Position numbers and translations under genes: made by a program. 64,000 nucleotides of DNA from Liolophura sinensis (taxonomy: Eukaryota > Mollusca > Polyplacophora > Chitonida > Chitonidae): positions 9,499,704-9,563,703 of the forward strand of contig NC_088304.1 of NCBI RefSeq assembly GCF_032854445.1. Direction: 5' to 3'. This document shows, in pieces, positions 23,290 through 35,414 of this stretch. Below the pieces are notes generated by a model, which worked only from the letters and a program-made list of their open reading frames with translations, searched no databases and was not told the origin of the DNA. Numbering within the stretch: the stretch's first letter is position 1; the number at the start of each line of letters is the position of its first letter.

Positions 23290-23640
23290 GGTACGTCCAT
23301 ATCAATATTGCTGCAGATATCAGGGTAGACGGATTTCACGCCGGAAAGCTGTTTCTATTGCTCCAAAACGATTTCATGGTAATAACCAGACAGATGCAGA
23401 ACTGGCTTGACATACTGATGGTTTCCACTCTGCTCTACCTCGGCTACCTATAACAGACACATTTATCTTTCATGGGCGCGCAGTGGGATTTCGTGGACAC
23501 ATTTGGGATTTTGATGAACGGATACAAGGTCTTAAAATTCTTGCTGTCTATCTCATTTCTCTAAACCAACCCGTGGCTTTCGTGTCACCTGACCCATCCA
23601 CTTCTCTTATGAAATACTACATGTTTGTCATTTTCAAGTG
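23290..23640 (+). repeat. D1 repeat, third copy (decayed)
   Basis: Aligns with 8995-9340 and 15440-15750: ATATCAATATTGCTGCAGAT, GGATTTCACGCC, TCCAAAACGATTTCATGG, TTCGTGGACACATT, TGACCCATCCACT. Read in the frame of the 8.6-kb candidate gene it contains a TAG and a TAA. Confidence 0.7.
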
Positions 23641-23670
23641 TTGGGTGTGTGATCTTCACTTGCATACCTT

Positions 23671-23812
23671 ATGCCCACAACTTGTATACATTATGCCCAC
23701 AATTTGTACACATTATGCCCACAATTTGTATACATTATTCCCACAATTTGTATACGTTATGCTCACAATTTGTATACATTATGCCCACAATTTGTACATA
23801 TTATGCCCACAC
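23671..23812 (+). repeat. 22-bp minisatellite, about 6.5 units
   Basis: Unit: ATGCCCACAATTTGTATACATT, with few substitutions. Because 22 is not a multiple of three, three units make a 22-residue period in every frame, which explains several overlapping ORFs. Confidence 0.95.
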
Positions 23813-24779
23813 ATTCCCTTGTATACAACGTCCTAATAGAATTAAGCAACGTTCCAAAGGACGTGGTGTGGTAAAGCGGAGAATCGGCAACGAGAAAGGT
23901 ATGATAAGGAAGTGCAAATCTCAAAATCTCAGGACATTTCTGTATAAAATTTGGTCGAAACAGCCATAAAAGTTGTGTGGCCATAAAGGAGCCATTTTTT
24001 CGTTCAAACGAGGCATTGTGTTTTTTACAGCATGAAGATGAACGTTAACCAGAAAAATACCATTACCTAAATGTTCATGTGTGTGTTTGTACGTGCTGCC
24101 AATGTTTCGTTTTGCTTAACGTTTGTCTTCATATCTAAAACATAAACTTTACAATGTTTTGTCGTATTTTGGCAAGTTTAAAATCCATATTTCTGGTATA
24201 GTTTCTCTGGTACAGAGAACTAACGAATTCACTGCTGAAATAGGTGTCCCCCTCAAGGAAGAGTTTGAATCTTTGTTGTGGCCTTTTTTTTTACTATGAG
24301 CCTACGTTTGTGTGAGTAGAAAGATATAGGCCATCTTGCATTAAATAAGTGTTATCATGAATTAGAATGAATTAGCTATGGTATTACGTAGCACTTGGCA
24401 ACTACAGCGAAATCATACGTGAGTTCTGGTTTAGAGTACGTATGGTCCGCTAGATGACATTAACATTAACATGTTATACGTAGCGAAAGTATACGGCTGA
24501 AAGTTACATTTGTTATCTATTTATTCAATTGACATGCATAAATTCGTGTTCAAAGAGTTTTTCAGAAAGTCACTGTTGTGGTGCAGTGATTTTCACAAAT
24601 CCACAGTGTTTCATGCAAAACATATATATCTCAGTGTGACTGGAGCCGGTTAAAGATTTCGATTTTATGATCAATATATCGCTTTGGTGCCTGTTTGGAG
24701 GTTTAGTTAGTCTCATGCCTGCCATATAACAAGAAAATAGGAGTAAAACAGAACTGAAAAAAGAAGTTGCCTCACGAGT
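23813..24779. other. Unrecognised intergenic DNA
   Basis: No supported feature. Confidence 0.4.
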
Positions 24780-25180
24780 GTGTCAGCCGCTTACACTCAT
24801 TCCTATAGTCAGTCTCGCTACTTGAGGTGCACAGTTTCGTGCACTGGGGTCGGTTTCCCACCTTACCATACCAGGTCCTTTCATATCACCAGACGTCTGG
24901 GAATGGCTTGTTGAAAATAAGAATAACGTCAACAATGGTTTGAAGCCCGACCTGTGGCTAGACATGGTCGTTCTGAAATGGTGTATGAAAATAAAAAATC
25001 ACAGGTGTGTCTCTGAAAGTGTATGATTATTAATGATATCCATTATTCACGAGCTGACGCAGCGCGGGAGTGTACGTCTGATGCCCAGTTAGCGTCATTA
25101 TTGTGTAACATTCCAGAGTATTTTCCGTCCAACACGAATATGTATGTCAAACAGACATACAACAATAGTATACTTGAGAG
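24780..25180 (+). repeat. Segmental duplication D4, right copy
   Basis: Partner of 19217-19694; the best-preserved part is 24920-25180. The 120-codon frame at 25023-25385 starts inside it and is not conserved in the left copy. Confidence 0.6.
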
Positions 25181-26385
25181 AATATGTGAGAAAATGTTAA
25201 GTTCTAATCTGATAGCGAAGATAACCGCTGTACTGACACTAAAGAACGTATATCTAATATGTATTTATTTGACTGGTGCTTTTACGCTGTACTCACGAAT
25301 ATATGTAATAAACCCAGGTGCTGACTATATAGTGGTCTTATCTTTGTCGTATATTTCACCTATAAGAATAAAAAAAATAAGATGAAAAAGTGATGATTAA
25401 AAATATGCCGTGTGAATATGCATTTTAATGATAAGTATCTGGTTGAAATTCCGTATATAAGTTTTTGAAGGGAGTTGCACCTCACATACTCTATTACACG
25501 TTATACCCTTGTTAATGTGTATTATATAGCATTTAAATCTTCCCCAAGGAAATGTATATGTTGGTGAGATCGCCTTAGTGGCCACTTGCTGTTGGAAATC
25601 CTGGTTGAATAAACAACGGATTAAATTATATCAGGTTTGAAAGAAATACCAGCTGTCAAAAGGCAGTGTTTTACTCCACTTACATCCACGCATACGCTGG
25701 ACGTCCACAGGATAAGTGAAACATTCTTGAGCCCGGTTTTTAAACATCAATCAAATATCAAACATATGTCATTAAATTAATATATTATAAATAACATTTT
25801 AATACCATAATTCCAAATTAGCGTCTCAGTCTGCCAAGTGTTACATTTCTGACAACTAAATAAAGATATACAAATAACTGTGTTATTCTGATTCTGATAA
25901 TGTATGAATATGCAATAAATTATACAGGTCTTTTTAAAATAATATTACATTTGCTTTGATCTACGATTAAAGAACTGGCTCGTTGCGACTATCGGAGCAC
26001 CACGTGACTTTAGAAATGTGACTATCTAAGTTATATGAAAGTCTCGCGTTAATTAAAATATAAGATATCCGGACAACATCCAGTTTCTGACGCGAAATGA
26101 AATTTATAGTATTCCGAGGAAAACCAGGTGGTATATGCGGGATTACACACTTCACTCACGCTGGCGTCGGTTTCTATCGCATTTGTCTTATACCTTGCAG
26201 GAACTGTGACAAAATACTGCCTATTCTTCTATATATTATGTTCAGTTTTCTGTCATTGGATTGTTTTATTATCCCGCTTCAAATATCTCGAACTGAACAT
26301 TTGTCCGTAAACATGACAAATGTCAGGAGAGGCTATATAATACATCATAAGTCACGCAGAAAGTACATGGTCCCTGAAAAGAAAC
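25181..26385. other. Unrecognised AT-rich DNA
   Basis: No supported feature. Confidence 0.4.
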
Positions 26386-26990
26386 GGTTTTAAGCACGCA
26401 GCGTAAAATGTGAGGAGAGGGCAACAAGACACAGACACGGTTTTAAGCACGCAGCGTAAAGTGTGAGGAAAGGGCATCAAGACACATAAACGTTTTTAGG
26501 CACGCAGCGTAAAGTGTGAGGAGAGGGCATCAGACACATAAACGTTTTTAGGCACGCAGCGTAAAGTGTGAGGAGAGGGCATCAGACACATAAAAGTTTT
26601 CAGGCACGCAGCGTAAAGTGTGAGTAGAGGGCATCAGACACATAAACGTTTTCAGGCACGCAGCGTAAAGTGTGAGGAGAGGGCATCATGACACATAAAC
26701 GTTTTCAGGCACGCAGCGTAAAGTGTGAGGAGAGGGCATCAGACACATAAACGGTTTTAAGCACCCATCGTAAAGTGTGAGTAGAGGACATCAAGACACA
26801 TAAACGTTTTTAGGCACGCAGCGTAAAGTGTGAGGAGAGGGCATCAGACACATAAACGTTTTTAGGCACGCAGCGTAAAGTGTGAGTAGAGGGCATCAGA
26901 CGCATAAACGGTTTTAAGCACGCAGCGTAAAGTGTGAGGAGAGGGCAACAAGACACATAAACGTCTTAGGCAAGCAGCGTAAAGTGTGGG
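26386..26990 (+). repeat. 52-54 bp minisatellite, about 12 units
   Basis: The unit reads GTTTTTAGGCACGCAGCGTA then AAGTGTGAGGAGAGGGCATC then (A)AGACACATAAAC. Length variants differ by one or two bases before GACACATAAAC. Units beginning GGTTTTAAGCAC recur at both ends and in the middle, hinting at subtypes. Confidence 0.95.
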
Positions 26991-27183
26991 CCTGCACAGA
27001 AACATATTTTTCATGTTCTTAGTGAGGTCCAAGTACGTCACACTTGGCATAGTTCGCCAGTTACTTGCCGAGTTTTCTTTTTCTCTTTTCTCAGCGTAAA
27101 AGTCTGTAAAACTGACAATCAGCCTAAAAGTCCATAAAAATGGCAATCATCATAAAGACTTCAGACTAAATCACGTCACCAGT
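26991..27183. other. Spacer between two arrays
   Basis: Unique sequence separating the 52-bp and 29-bp arrays. Confidence 0.5.
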
Positions 27184-28410
27184 ATCAGACACCAATAAAT
27201 CACCTTACCATTATGAAACACCTAATAAATAACCTCACGAGTATAAGACAACAATAAATCCCCTCACCAGTATGAGACATCAATAGATCACTGCACGAGT
27301 ATGAGACAACAATAAATCGCCTCACCAGTATGAGACACCAATAAATCGCCTCACCAGTATGAGACACCAATAGATCACTGCATGAGTATGAGACACCAAT
27401 AAATCGCCTCACCAGTATGAGACACCAATAGATCACTGCACGAGTATGAGACACCAATAAATCGCCTCACCAGTATAAGACACCAATAGATCACTGCACG
27501 AGTATGAGACAACAATAAATCCTTTCACCAGTATGAGACAACAATAAATCCCCTCACCAGTATGAGACACCAATAAATCGCCTCACCAGTATAAGATACC
27601 AATAGATCACTGCACGAGTATGAGACACCAATAAATCGCCTCACCAGTATAAGACACCAACAGATCACTGCACGAGTATGAGACACCAATAAATCGCCTC
27701 ACCAGTATGAGAGAACAATAAATCGCCTCACCAGTATGAGACACCAATAAATCGCCTCACCAGTATGAGACACCAATAGATCACCTCACCAGTATGAGAC
27801 ACCAATAAATCGCCTCAACAGTATAAGACACCAATAGATCACTGCACGAGTATGAGACACCAATAAATCGCCTCACCAGTATGAGACACCAGTAGATCAC
27901 TGCACGAGTATGAGACACCAATAAATCGCCTCACCAGTATAAGACACCAATAGATCACTGCACGAGTATGAGACATCAATAAATCGCCTCACCAGTATAA
28001 GACACCAATAGATCACTGCATGAGTATGAGACACCAATAAATCGCCTCACCAGTATAAGACACCAATAGATCACTGCATGAGTATGAGACATCAGTAAAT
28101 CGCCTCACCAGTATGACACCAATAGATCACTGCACGAGTATGAGACATCAATAAATCGCCTCACAAGTATAAGACACCAATAGATCACTGCACGAGTATG
28201 AGACATCAATAAATCGCCTCACCAGTATGAGACACCAGTAGATCACTGCATGAGTATGAGACACCAATAAATCGCCTCACCAGTATAAGACACCAATAGA
28301 TCACTGCACGAGTATGAGACATCAATAAATCGCCTCACCAGTATGAGACACCAGTAGATTACTGCACGAGTATGAGACACCAATGAATCACCTCCCCAAT
28401 AAGAGACACC
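27184..28410 (+). repeat. 29-bp satellite with two alternating monomer types, ~42 units
   Basis: Monomer A is AGACACCAATAAATCGCCTC plus ACCAGTATG. Monomer B is AGACACCAATAGATCACTGC plus ACGAGTATG. Early units are mostly A with occasional B; from about 27800 to 28370 the order is close to strict A-B, making a 58-bp higher-order unit. The last units degenerate at CACCTCCCCAATAAGAG. No spacers separate the units. Confidence 0.97.
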
Positions 28411-28469
28411 AAGAAAGGGCAAATGTAGAGAGGCATGGTTACAGGTTAGCACGTAACACTAAGAACTAT

Positions 28470-29265
28470 TGCTGTTCATGACGTCAAGTGGAATCAAATT
28501 ACAGCCTCATCTCATCCACAAAGCAAACCCCCTAACCTTAGACGCTGATTTACGGTCTTATTTAATTACCTCCCAGATTATGACACATATTTCTATTTAA
28601 CACACGATTTAGACATAATTCACAGTCTGATTTGATTCAGTCACAAAATATGGCCAAGACTTCTTGTCAACGAACAGTCGGCCTGTACGACGTAACCCGA
28701 CTCTGATCACCTTTGAGAAAGAGGTGAATTAAGGGATGGATTGCCCAAATTTAAGTTGCTGTAAATCAGACGAACGTAATGGGAAAAATTTAGAACATTT
28801 CGATCGAAGATCTTGTTCGGCACAGTCGTAACCCGCCACATAGACATGCGACTAGATGGATAAACTGGATGGAAAAACATGCCGAATAAAGCGTTTGGCG
28901 GAGGGGTAGCTTTTTCTTTCTGAACCCTTAATTAAATTTCATCCCAGTCCATCCACGTGACAAAGGAGCTTCCGTCTCCCAGGGGGGTTGATATCATGTA
29001 ATTACACATAATCAGGTCTAGGCCAGTCCTCAGCCCGGCCTGGCTTTTGAGGTCAATGATTGATTTGGCCTGTGCAACTCTCATCGTCTTTTTGCTAACA
29101 GCAGCCCTCTCCGTCGTAATCAAACGAGTGGATAATTTACTGTACCATTCACTTCCAAGTTTACTCACTGCCTCCCCTAGTCGTTGCCCATCTGCTTTAA
29201 CCCATTGTCCGAATTACACTCATAAAAATAAATTTCTTTGGATGTCTTTGCTTTCATTTTAGCTG
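28470..29265 (+). repeat. Segmental duplication D5, right copy
   Basis: Partner of 20895-21645. It abuts the 29-bp array on its left. A minus-strand frame of 78 codons (29168-28932, ATG start) ends VTWMDWDEI and a stop; the equivalent frame in the other copy is broken upstream but keeps the same last ~20 residues with conservative changes. Confidence 0.85.
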
Positions 29266-29291
29266 AGAATCTGACTGATCAAGGGGTTTAA

Positions 29292-29530
29292 GAGGTGTAA
29301 GTGCCAATCCTTATCATTTTGGTATTAGTGTAAGCATCAGTCCTTATCACCTTGGTATAAGTGTAAGCATCAATTCGTGTCACCTTGGTATAAGTGTAAG
29401 CATCAATTCGTATCACCTTGGTATAAGTGTAAGCATCAATTCGTATCACCTTGGTATAAGTGTAAGCATCAATCCTTATCACCTTGGTATAAGTGTAAGC
29501 ATCAGTCCTTATCACCTTGGTATAAGTGTA
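29292..29530 (+). repeat. 33-bp minisatellite, about 7 units
   Basis: Unit: ACCTTGGTATAAGTGTAAGC then ATCAATTCGTATC, with variants ATCAGTCCTTATC. The length is a multiple of three, so both strands stay open. Confidence 0.95.
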
Positions 29531-30074
29531 CTTTTCTTACTTCAGTTCTTATTTCAGTTGTTGAGAAACTTTTCCAACACAATCATATTGTTAAACTTCA
29601 CGCAAGACCACAGAAAACAGCTCCGTCCACCATGTATGAGTAGTTCAACGCTTTGAGTTGTGCTATACTGAACAAAACTACATGTATAGCCAAAACACAG
29701 GATTTTTACAGTGTACTTCGCTATAATAAGGGTAGAGGATGATTAAACCAGCGCCCTGTGCAGTTTTCATCCCGGAGGGAAAATATGACTCTAAATCTTG
29801 TACATCGCAAATTATAGGGACTCTTTTCAAAATCTGATTAGCTAAATCTGTTTAATCTCTCAATGCGTGCTATTTGTAGCCGAAAGAAAGTGACGCAGAC
29901 ACTGTATATATCAATGATCTGGACTGGCTATCGAAACGGCCATCTGATAACTGCGATTCATTGGTCACGAACAAATGACGTAGTCGGTCTGACAGATGGT
30001 CTCATTAGCCGACCTTGTTAGCAACTTGGCTTCAGATTTGCTACCATGGCTAAAAATTTCTGACCTTCTGACCG
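29531..30074. other. Unrecognised spacer
   Basis: No supported feature. Confidence 0.4.
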
Positions 30075-30427
30075 GCAACGATAGCACAGTTGCTAAGACC
30101 ACACAAGAAGCGTCCGCTTCGGGAGCGGTAGATCCAGGGTCAATCCTGGGTCGAATCACACCTAAGACATTAAAAGAGGAAGTTGTAACTTCCTCGCTTG
30201 GCGTTCAGCATGAAGGGGATAGTGCAACGACTGGTTGACCCGTATCAGTATAATGGCTCGGGCGGGGCGCCTTACTTGCCTTCAGTATGGCGTCTCAGTG
30301 AAGCAGCGCTAGATAAAAAAATCCGTCCTGCAACAAGGAGGCGCATTACATGCACGCCTTCGTCTTCATATGACTGAAAAATTGTTAAGTACGACGGTAA
30401 ACCCCAAGCACTCACTCATTCACTCTG
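30075..30427 (+). mobile_element. tRNA-headed SINE, family D
   Basis: The head has box-B-like GGTAGATCCAGGGTCAATCC preceded by AGCGTCCGCTTCGG. The body has AAAGAGGAAGTTGTAACTTC, CTGGTTGACCCGTATCAGTA, TAATGGCTCGGGCGGGGCG. The tail is AAACCCCAAGCACTCACTC. Near-identical to 49596-49962 and to the reversed 50194-50547. The short ORFs here and at 49.4-50 kb come from the element. Confidence 0.85.
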
Positions 30428-32364
30428 ACCTTCTAAAATTAGCTGGGCTAAGATTTCGAATTATTTACCGGTAAAAAAGCGTCGCCCGATATCGCGATGG
30501 AAACTTTGCTTATTTGTAAAATATTCACACCTTTATATTGTATTCGCGGTTTCTAAAAACTAGAAATCTTGACCTTAGAGTTGGTAAGTGTAAGTTTGGA
30601 TTGTAACATTCGCAAGTCACTTTGGAACCAGAAAATCACTTTCTAGGTCAATGATCGTGAGACTAAGAAAATTCTAAATAAACCATCATTTTCATTCCCT
30701 AAGAACCACACTGCAAGCCTGTTTAAAAGAGAACATAAAGCCTTGGACTACCAGTTTTAGCTTAACAAAACATTTGAAATGTTATATTAATGCTTATTTT
30801 CTATACGAGTTAAAATTGGAAAGACTTTACAAGTTTTAAGACAAATAGACAAATATTTGCGCCTTTATACCCGTAAAATGGTAGTATATTCAGCTTTAAG
30901 TTTAACTTAAATCGAAACTCTATTTGAGATACATAGAAAACAGAAACATTCATCAATATTTCAAGGAAGTCAGGCAAAAGAAAACAATGTGCAAGTGTGG
31001 ATGTCCAGGCCAAGTCCATTTGAAAGCATACGGTTTCTGTATCAAGATTAAGCGGAACTGGCAAAGACACAAATCCAAAGCTTTAGTGCGGTCTATGAGT
31101 ATTTTTGTGGCGGTATTTTATTTTTATTATTAATAAAAAAAACTTCGTTGGAGGGAGGGAAAGAGTTGATTGTACACTATGGTTTCAACTCAAATTCCAG
31201 TGCTTACAATTTCTCAGATACTTTTAGGGGCTTCGACTAAAGTGCACAAGATTGATAGCTTTTCGAAATATTTCAGCCTTGACTGCGATGTGGGTTAAAC
31301 CAATTGCATAACTCATAGCTACAAAAACAAATCACAACAGGTCGAGAGCTGTTACCATGCGGGCCCTTGAACCTGATTAAGTTACCTCTCTGTCAACTGG
31401 ATTGTAACCCATAGAGCGTCTATAAAGCATACATCGTGACTCCCACGCCGAATTCAGTTTTCTTCAAGACTGGGACTGGATTCTTTGAATTCTCTATCTG
31501 AAGACGTATAAAGTCCAGTGTCATTATTTAACCGTATTGTCAATTTCTCCTACACCCAAACCGTGTGTACGATTGTAAGTCTACTTTATACGCGATGAGA
31601 TGGAGAAATACCCGTGAGGTCGAGCTGTAATACACTGTAATGGCAAAACACGAACTGCACGTAATCATATCAAATGAAATCAAAGATTACAATGAATACA
31701 ATTAAATATATTTTCTTTGTTTCTTTACTTAATAATCTTTTGTTGTGTGGACGAACACCCACTCACACTGCGAGAATGAGGCTCTGACGCCCTGAGTCTT
31801 GTGATTGGCGTAAAATAAACCAATCGTACATGCACCAGCTTATCTCGTCCGAATATTGTCATTAGTAGCCGTTGTGAACCTGATGTTCAACCACACACTT
31901 TGATTTAAACATATTTTGCAGATTATAGAAGATGAAGAATAATTTCACATGAAAGCAAATTATTTTACCTCAAGATTCCGCTAACATGTAAATGGTTAAG
32001 TGTTGTTTCCTGCTTAAAGTAGACAGTGTATTTCTGTTATCTCTTGCCCATGCCTGCTCGCAGTCAACTCTGATTTTTAAATATTTCAAATATTTAAATT
32101 ATGTATTTATTTGATTGTTACTCACAAACTTTGCATTTTACAATGGCGATTGGTACACAAGATTTCATGTAAACCACCTGTGGAAAATTACTGCCAAACT
32201 GTCAGATATTCAGATATGCATTTCATCAGTATTTTTTGGAAGAAGTTGTCTTCATGTTAGTTTCGTAGATTTGCCGGGCTGAAAAAGGCCGGCCTTGGAG
32301 CGCACTCTCTTCAGCTGACCACTGTACGGCTACGTATACACGCGCAAACTTGCACCTTTCACTT
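30428..32364. other. Unrecognised intergenic DNA
   Basis: The frame around 30924-31133 includes a cysteine-rich start (MCKCGCPGQ) and ends just before an AATAAA-rich stretch at 31131, but it is only about 48 codons from its ATG and unrecognised. Confidence 0.35.
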
Positions 32365-32830
32365 CGGGAATTAGTATTAGGTAGACTGAACCAAAGTTAG
32401 TGAATCAGAAAAAGCCATCATGAATGGGGGTCACTTACTTCAGGTCACCTGGCTTTGCTTGTAAAACGTATTATACCGCAACTTTATCGTCATCAATGTC
32501 CCTCGTACAGTGTCATCAATGCATCTCACAATCCCATCAATGTCCCTCGCACAGAATCATCAATGCCCCTCGCACTGTGTCATCAATGCATCTTGCAGTC
32601 CCATCAATGTCCCCCGCACAGAATCATCAATGCCCCTCGGACAGTGTCAGTGACAGTCAGGAAATCTAAGGAAAAATTCTCTGTCAAAGGCAGGGACCTC
32701 GGTTGTCTCAGCGATTGAAACACAATCACTATACACATATTCACTAATCCACGATCCACGCACATCTTCTAAAATGAGAGTGAAACTAGAGTACATGTGG
32801 TATAATTAAACCCTCAGCGAGCTTCAAAGG
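32365..32830 (+). repeat. Segmental duplication D6, left copy with short 23-bp array
   Basis: Flanks (GAAAAAGCCATCATGAATGG, ACGTATTATACCGCAACTTT on the left; GTCAGGAAATCTAAGGAAAA, GAGTGAAACTAGAGTA, CTCAGCGAGCTTCA on the right) recur around the array at 33306. The array here (32494-32650) has about seven units of CATCAATGCCCCTCGCACAG plus TGT. Confidence 0.92.
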
Positions 32831-33130
32831 CAGGGAAATGTAACGCGCCGTTAATACTACAGACTTAATACCTATAATTGGCTTGACATCATGCCAAAAT
32901 TAAAGACTAACTAATTTAAAAAATGTATAATGTTTAGTCGATTTGTGTAACTCAATACCCCTGGGCTGCTCTGACTTGCGTGAAAGTGTATATACATTCT
33001 GGTCTAAACATCTAAGTAAGATTCGTCTCCTTTGTCAAGTATACCGAGCCGTTTTCTTCATTCGGGATCTCCACGTCTTAGTCAGTTGTGGGGTAACGTG
33101 TGCAAACCCCAAATACATGGAGAAGTCACA
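32831..33130. other. Spacer between D6 copies
   Basis: Unique sequence of about 300 bp. Confidence 0.4.
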
Positions 33131-34045
33131 TCGGGAATTAGTATGCATCCGGGCCGGCCATTGCTATTTTGCGTTTACACAGACAAATAGGTAGACTAAT
33201 ATAGGGAACCAAAGTTATTGAATCAGGAAAAGCCATCATGAATGGAGCCGGCTTAGTTCAGGTCACCTGGCTTTGCTTTTAAAACGTATTATACCGCAAC
33301 TTTATCGTCATCAATGTCCCTCGTACAGTGTCATCAATGCATCTCACAGTCCCATCAATGTCCCTCGCACATTGTCATCAATGCCCCTCGCACTGTGTCA
33401 TCAATGCCCCCCCCCCCCGCACAGTGTCATTAACGTCCCTCGCATAGTGTCATCAATGCCCCTCGCACTGTCATCAATGCCCCCCCGCACAGTGTCATTA
33501 ACATCCCTCGCATAGTGTCATCAATGACCATCGCACAGTGTCATCAATGCCCCTCGCATAGTGTCATCAATGCCCCTTGCATACTGTCATCAATGCCCCT
33601 CCCACAGTGCCATCAATGCCCTCGCACATTGTCATTAATGCCCCTCGCACAGTGTCACCAATGCCCCTCGCACAGTATAATCAATGCCCCTCGCACAGTG
33701 TCATCAATCCCCCTTGCGCAGTATCATCAATGCCCCTCGCACAGTGTTATTAATGCCCCTCTCATAGTCATCAATGCCTTTCGTACAGTGTCATCAATGT
33801 CCCTCGAACATGTCATCAATACCCCTCGCACAATGTCATCAATGCCTCTCGCACAGTCACAGTCAGGAAATCTAAGGAAAATTTCTCTCCTCGCAGGGGG
33901 AAGGCAAAGGCAGGAACCTCGTGATTGATACACTAGACTGATAAACTAGCATATTCACTAATCCACGACCCACGCCCATCTTCTAAAATAAGAGTGAAAC
34001 TAGAGTATATGTGATATAATTAAACTCTCAGCGAGCTTCAACCAT
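33131..34045 (+). repeat. Segmental duplication D6, right copy with expanded 23-bp array
   Basis: Same flanks as 32365-32830 with a 44-bp extra piece after GGGAATTAGTAT. The array (33306-33860) has about 24 units, with C-run variants at 33410-33418 and 33481-33486. The plus-strand 137-codon frame is made of this array. Confidence 0.92.
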
Positions 34046-34619
34046 ATTTCTATCGTGTAACGCTGTGTATTTCAAATCCTTGCCATTCTTTAATTCATGA
34101 TACATTCTTATTGATGTGGTGTAGGTTTAAGCTACATAGGCATGATATACACGCTGACTTGTAGCACAATGATGTATTACAAGATTGGGACAAAAACAGA
34201 CCCATAAACACGGCGAAATAGAACTAATACAGCCTGGAAAAAACATTAACAGTCTGGGCTAAGAATTCACTTTCTGTCCTTTCGTCGAAACCTGTTATAA
34301 TGGGGGAAAAGCTTTCAAATAGTTTTGAAATAGATCATAACGCCATAAAATCAGATCGTAATGATGGGAACTGTAACACTCTGTGTGGACAAAGTTTCCC
34401 TTAGAAAGAAACTAGCAGTTAACAGACACTCATAAACACACGTTAGATGGAGCTTGGGCAATCATTATAGGGTACTAACATACACATAAACATACTGTAG
34501 CGTGTCGGCACCTTTTAGCAAATGTGTTCTTGCATTAGACTTGTTTTTATTTAGAGCTAGAGGTTGCTATATTTAAAAAAACGCTTACAAATTGGATCGT
34601 CAGCAAGAATTCAGCTCTC
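34046..34619. other. Unrecognised spacer
   Basis: No supported feature. Confidence 0.4.
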
Positions 34620-34720
34620 ACTGGTTTGGCTGCTGCTTGAAGTCAGGGGATTTGACAGATACCTGATGAGGTGCGGTGGTATCTCCCCGGTTCCCTCACA
34701 TAGGCTACCAATCTGAATGT
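34620..34720 (+). mobile_element. SINE fragment (family E)
   Basis: GCTGCTTGAAGTCAGGGGAT, TTTGACAGATACCTGATGAG, GCGGTGGTATCTCCCCGG match 50705-50790. No head or tail is visible. Confidence 0.5.
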
Positions 34721-34977
34721 AATCATACAACATGTGGTACTGTCGGCTTATTGTCAACCTGTTTTAGTCTTACTAGGCGGTCATGCCGAAAACACAAGAC
34801 ATGGCGCTCCATGGGCTGACTATACCCTTATGGAGCATGTTAAGTAATAAGATTTAAAGTAAGCAAAAACGATCCCTGTTAGTACTGAACCCATGTCTTT
34901 AGACACATTACTTTGAAACGCGATTTCCACATCAGTTCACTCCGCTATTTAACATATACCTTTATACCGCTATCTGG

Positions 34978-35234
34978 GGCCTCCGTGGCCGTGGAGCTAG
35001 CACGCCAGCAATGACCCAGGAGCCTCTCACCAATGTAGTCGCTGTGAGTTCAAGTCCAGCTCATGCTGACTTCCTCTCCGGCTACAAGTGGGAAGGTCTG
35101 ACTTGCCTGCGGATGGTCGTGGGTTTCCCCGGGCTCTGCCCAGTTTCCTCCCACCATAATGCTGGCCGCCGTCATATAAGTGAAATATTCTTCGCTCGGC
35201 TTAAAACGCCAATGAAATAAAAAATAACTAAATA
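34978..35234 (+). mobile_element. tRNA-headed SINE family A, near full length
   Basis: Complete order of blocks: GGCCTCCGTGGCCGTGG head, GACCCAGGAGCCTCTCACCA, GTGAGTTCAAGTCCAGCTCA (box B-like), GGATGGTCGTGGGTTTCCCC, ACCATAATGCTGGCCGCCGT, AAGTGAAATATTCTTC, and an A-rich tail. The best-preserved plus-strand copy apart from 58048. Confidence 0.92.
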
Positions 35235-35242
35235 TACCAGTA

Positions 35243-35414
35243 TTTACCATATCATATTATAGTGCTGTTTCCTGCATCACTTTATAGCAATATTAAACAC
35301 ATTACTTCAGAACTCTGTTTACCACATCGCGTTACAGTGCTATTTACCACATTACTTTATCGCACTGTTTACAACATTAATTTATAGTGCTATTTACCAC
35401 ATTTTGTAGTGCTC
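35243..35414 (+). repeat. ~25-bp degenerate tandem array, about 7 units
   Basis: Units begin TTTACCACAT and end TTATAGTGCTA or TTATCGCACTG. Starts immediately after the SINE. Confidence 0.8.

Noticed and set aside
25023-25385. 120-codon ORF in D4
   Set aside because: Not preserved in the paralogous left copy and without recognised motifs.
27184-28410. CRISPR-like array of 29-bp repeats
   Set aside because: The repeats are directly contiguous with no spacers, and the sequence is from an animal genome.
30114-30150. tRNA gene
   Set aside because: Box A/B-like sequences belong to a SINE head; no complete cloverleaf can be drawn. The same applies at 49620, 50530, 50685 and 50829.
33515-33928. 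137-codon plus-strand ORF
   Set aside because: Product of the 23-bp array, which lacks stops.
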